Positions 13,682 through 14,534 of a DNA stretch of 14,534 nt are shown one piece after another. This stretch comes from an uncultured Collinsella sp. (GTDB lineage: Bacteria; Actinomycetota; Coriobacteriia; Coriobacteriales; Coriobacteriaceae): the NCBI GenBank assembly GCA_900550205.1, contig URRJ01000038.1, positions 1 through 14,534 on the forward strand. Reading direction: 5' to 3'. Made by a program: the position numbers and the translations under genes. The notes under the pieces were generated by a model. That model was not told the DNA's origin and made no database searches. It saw only the letters and a program-made list of their open reading frames with translations. Position 1 is the first letter of the stretch. Each line of letters starts with the position of its first letter.

Positions 13682-14534
13682 GCGAGCTCCTCCTCAAAGT
13701 TATCGATTAGGTTGTTGCCCAGACGGACGACGGCGGCGCGGGTGCGCTCGTCGGTCGCGGAAAGAGCGGCGTCCTCCAGCTTGGCACGGATGAACAGGTC
13801 CTCGGCGGCGTTTTGGTCTAGGCCGCGGCAGGCGAGATAGAACAGCTGCTCGTCGCGGACGTGGCCGATCGTGGCGCCGTGGTTGCCGGCAACGTCGTCC
13901 TCGTCGCATAGGATGACGGGAACGGTCTTGTTGTCGACGCCCTTGTTGGCCAGCAGCACGGTTTCGCGCTCGGTGCCGGTTGCACCCTTGCAGCCGTGCA
14001 CGAGGTCGATGGTGCCGCGGTAGACCTTCTTGGACGTGCCGGTCAGCACGCCGTTGGCGTCGATCTCGCACTCGGTCTTGCGGCCGCGGTGGCGCAGCTC
14101 GTAGTTAAAGTCTCGCACCTGCTCGCGGGCGCCCAGGTAATCGGTATCGATGGTCACCTTGGCGGTGTCGCCCAGCAGGTCGCCGGCAAGGCCGGTGGCG
14201 CTGGCGCCGGCACCCAGGACAGTGTGCTGCACGTTGACGTGCGCGCCCTCGTCTAGGAACAGGCCGGTGTCGTCGAGTGCGATCCAGCTGTCGTCGAGTG
14301 TCTGCGTGCAGGTCACGTTGACGGTGGCGTACTCGTGAGCGCACACGCGTAGCACGGAGCCCACGACGCCCTGGCCGTTGGCGGGGGAGTCCAGCGCGAT
14401 GGCAAGGTTGAGCTTTGCCTGCGGGCGGGCGACGACATCGATGGCGGCGATGGCGGCCGCAGCGTCGACGCCACTCACGCGCACGGTAACCGTGGCGTGC
14501 TGGTATGCGGGCACATCGATGGCGATGCGCTTGG
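13678..14534 (-). CDS. sufD: SufD, Fe-S scaffold complex subunit, 5' end outside window
   Basis: The C-terminal ~285 residues of a SufB/SufD-family protein, a parallel beta-helix subunit of the SufBCD scaffold that assembles Fe-S clusters. The frame stays open to the right edge, so the in-frame GTG at 14514 is not the real start; full-length SufD is usually about 380-420 residues. The family core is plain near the C-terminus: PVILCDEDDVAGNHGATIGH followed by DEQLFYLACRGLDQNAAEDL, ending in a helical stretch. The His in NHGATIG is the residue conserved in the SufB/SufD core. SufD is preferred over SufB because of the size, the ending and its place directly before sufS. The stop codon overlaps the sufS start. 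Confidence 0.9.
   Translation of the reverse strand, partial: KRIAIDVPAYQHATVTVRVSGVDAAAAIAAIDVVARPQAKLNLAIALDSPANGQGVVGSVLRVCAHEYATVNVTCTQTLDDSWIALDDTGLFLDEGAHVNVQHTVLGAGASATGLAGDLLGDTAKVTIDTDYLGAREQVRDFNYELRHRGRKTECEIDANGVLTGTSKKVYRGTIDLVHGCKGATGTERETVLLANKGVDNKTVPVILCDEDDVAGNHGATIGHVRDEQLFYLACRGLDQNAAEDLFIRAKLEDAALSATDERTRAAVVRLGNNLIDNFEEELA

Overview
The window looks like chromosomal DNA of a GC-rich anaerobic actinobacterium, most probably a Coriobacteriia member close to Collinsella. This is inferred from several things together: a Rho with a long charged N-terminal extension, a SufU-type Suf operon, a GGGtGRT/NifU-like gene pair, and strong GC bias at third codon positions. No taxonomic search was possible.

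Layout. 1-1909: the 3' part of rho and a strong intrinsic terminator. 1988-4090: a likely promoter, an unrecognised two-helix membrane-anchored protein rich in Ala, Asp and Pro, and a VanZ-like membrane protein, ending in a 15-bp bidirectional terminator. 4171-6384 (minus): a ROK fructokinase and a class I/II aminotransferase, separated by the aminotransferase's own terminator. 6494-7070: a tRNA promoter, tRNA-His(GTG), tRNA-Lys(CTT), and a repeat-rich tract without genes. That tract holds a second copy of the tRNA-Lys 3' end, two UUCG-capped terminators, a cluster of mini-hairpins and two interleaved (pseudoknot-order) inverted repeats. 7117-8643 (minus): an orphan flavoprotein of the L-aspartate oxidase/fumarate reductase family. 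8836-10656 (minus): a two-gene operon, a NifU/IscU-like scaffold followed by a GGGtGRT protein, with a terminator. 11052-11852 (plus): a Y1/RAYT-type transposase-like protein that lacks the catalytic His and Tyr residues and carries a C-terminal helix-turn-helix. 11868-14534 (minus): the end of a suf operon, sufD (5' end outside the window), sufS and sufU, with overlapping reading frames and a terminator.

How the genes fit together. The last third is centred on iron-sulphur biology: SufS takes sulphur from cysteine, SufU accepts it, and SufD belongs to the scaffold complex. The nearby NifU-like/GGGtGRT pair has the scaffold fold but no established role. The degenerate RAYT protein lies between these two Fe-S units and could be a domesticated DNA-binding protein. 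The most unusual parts of the window are this catalytically dead RAYT-HTH protein, the GGGtGRT/NifU-like pair, and the rearranged non-coding tract after tRNA-Lys.
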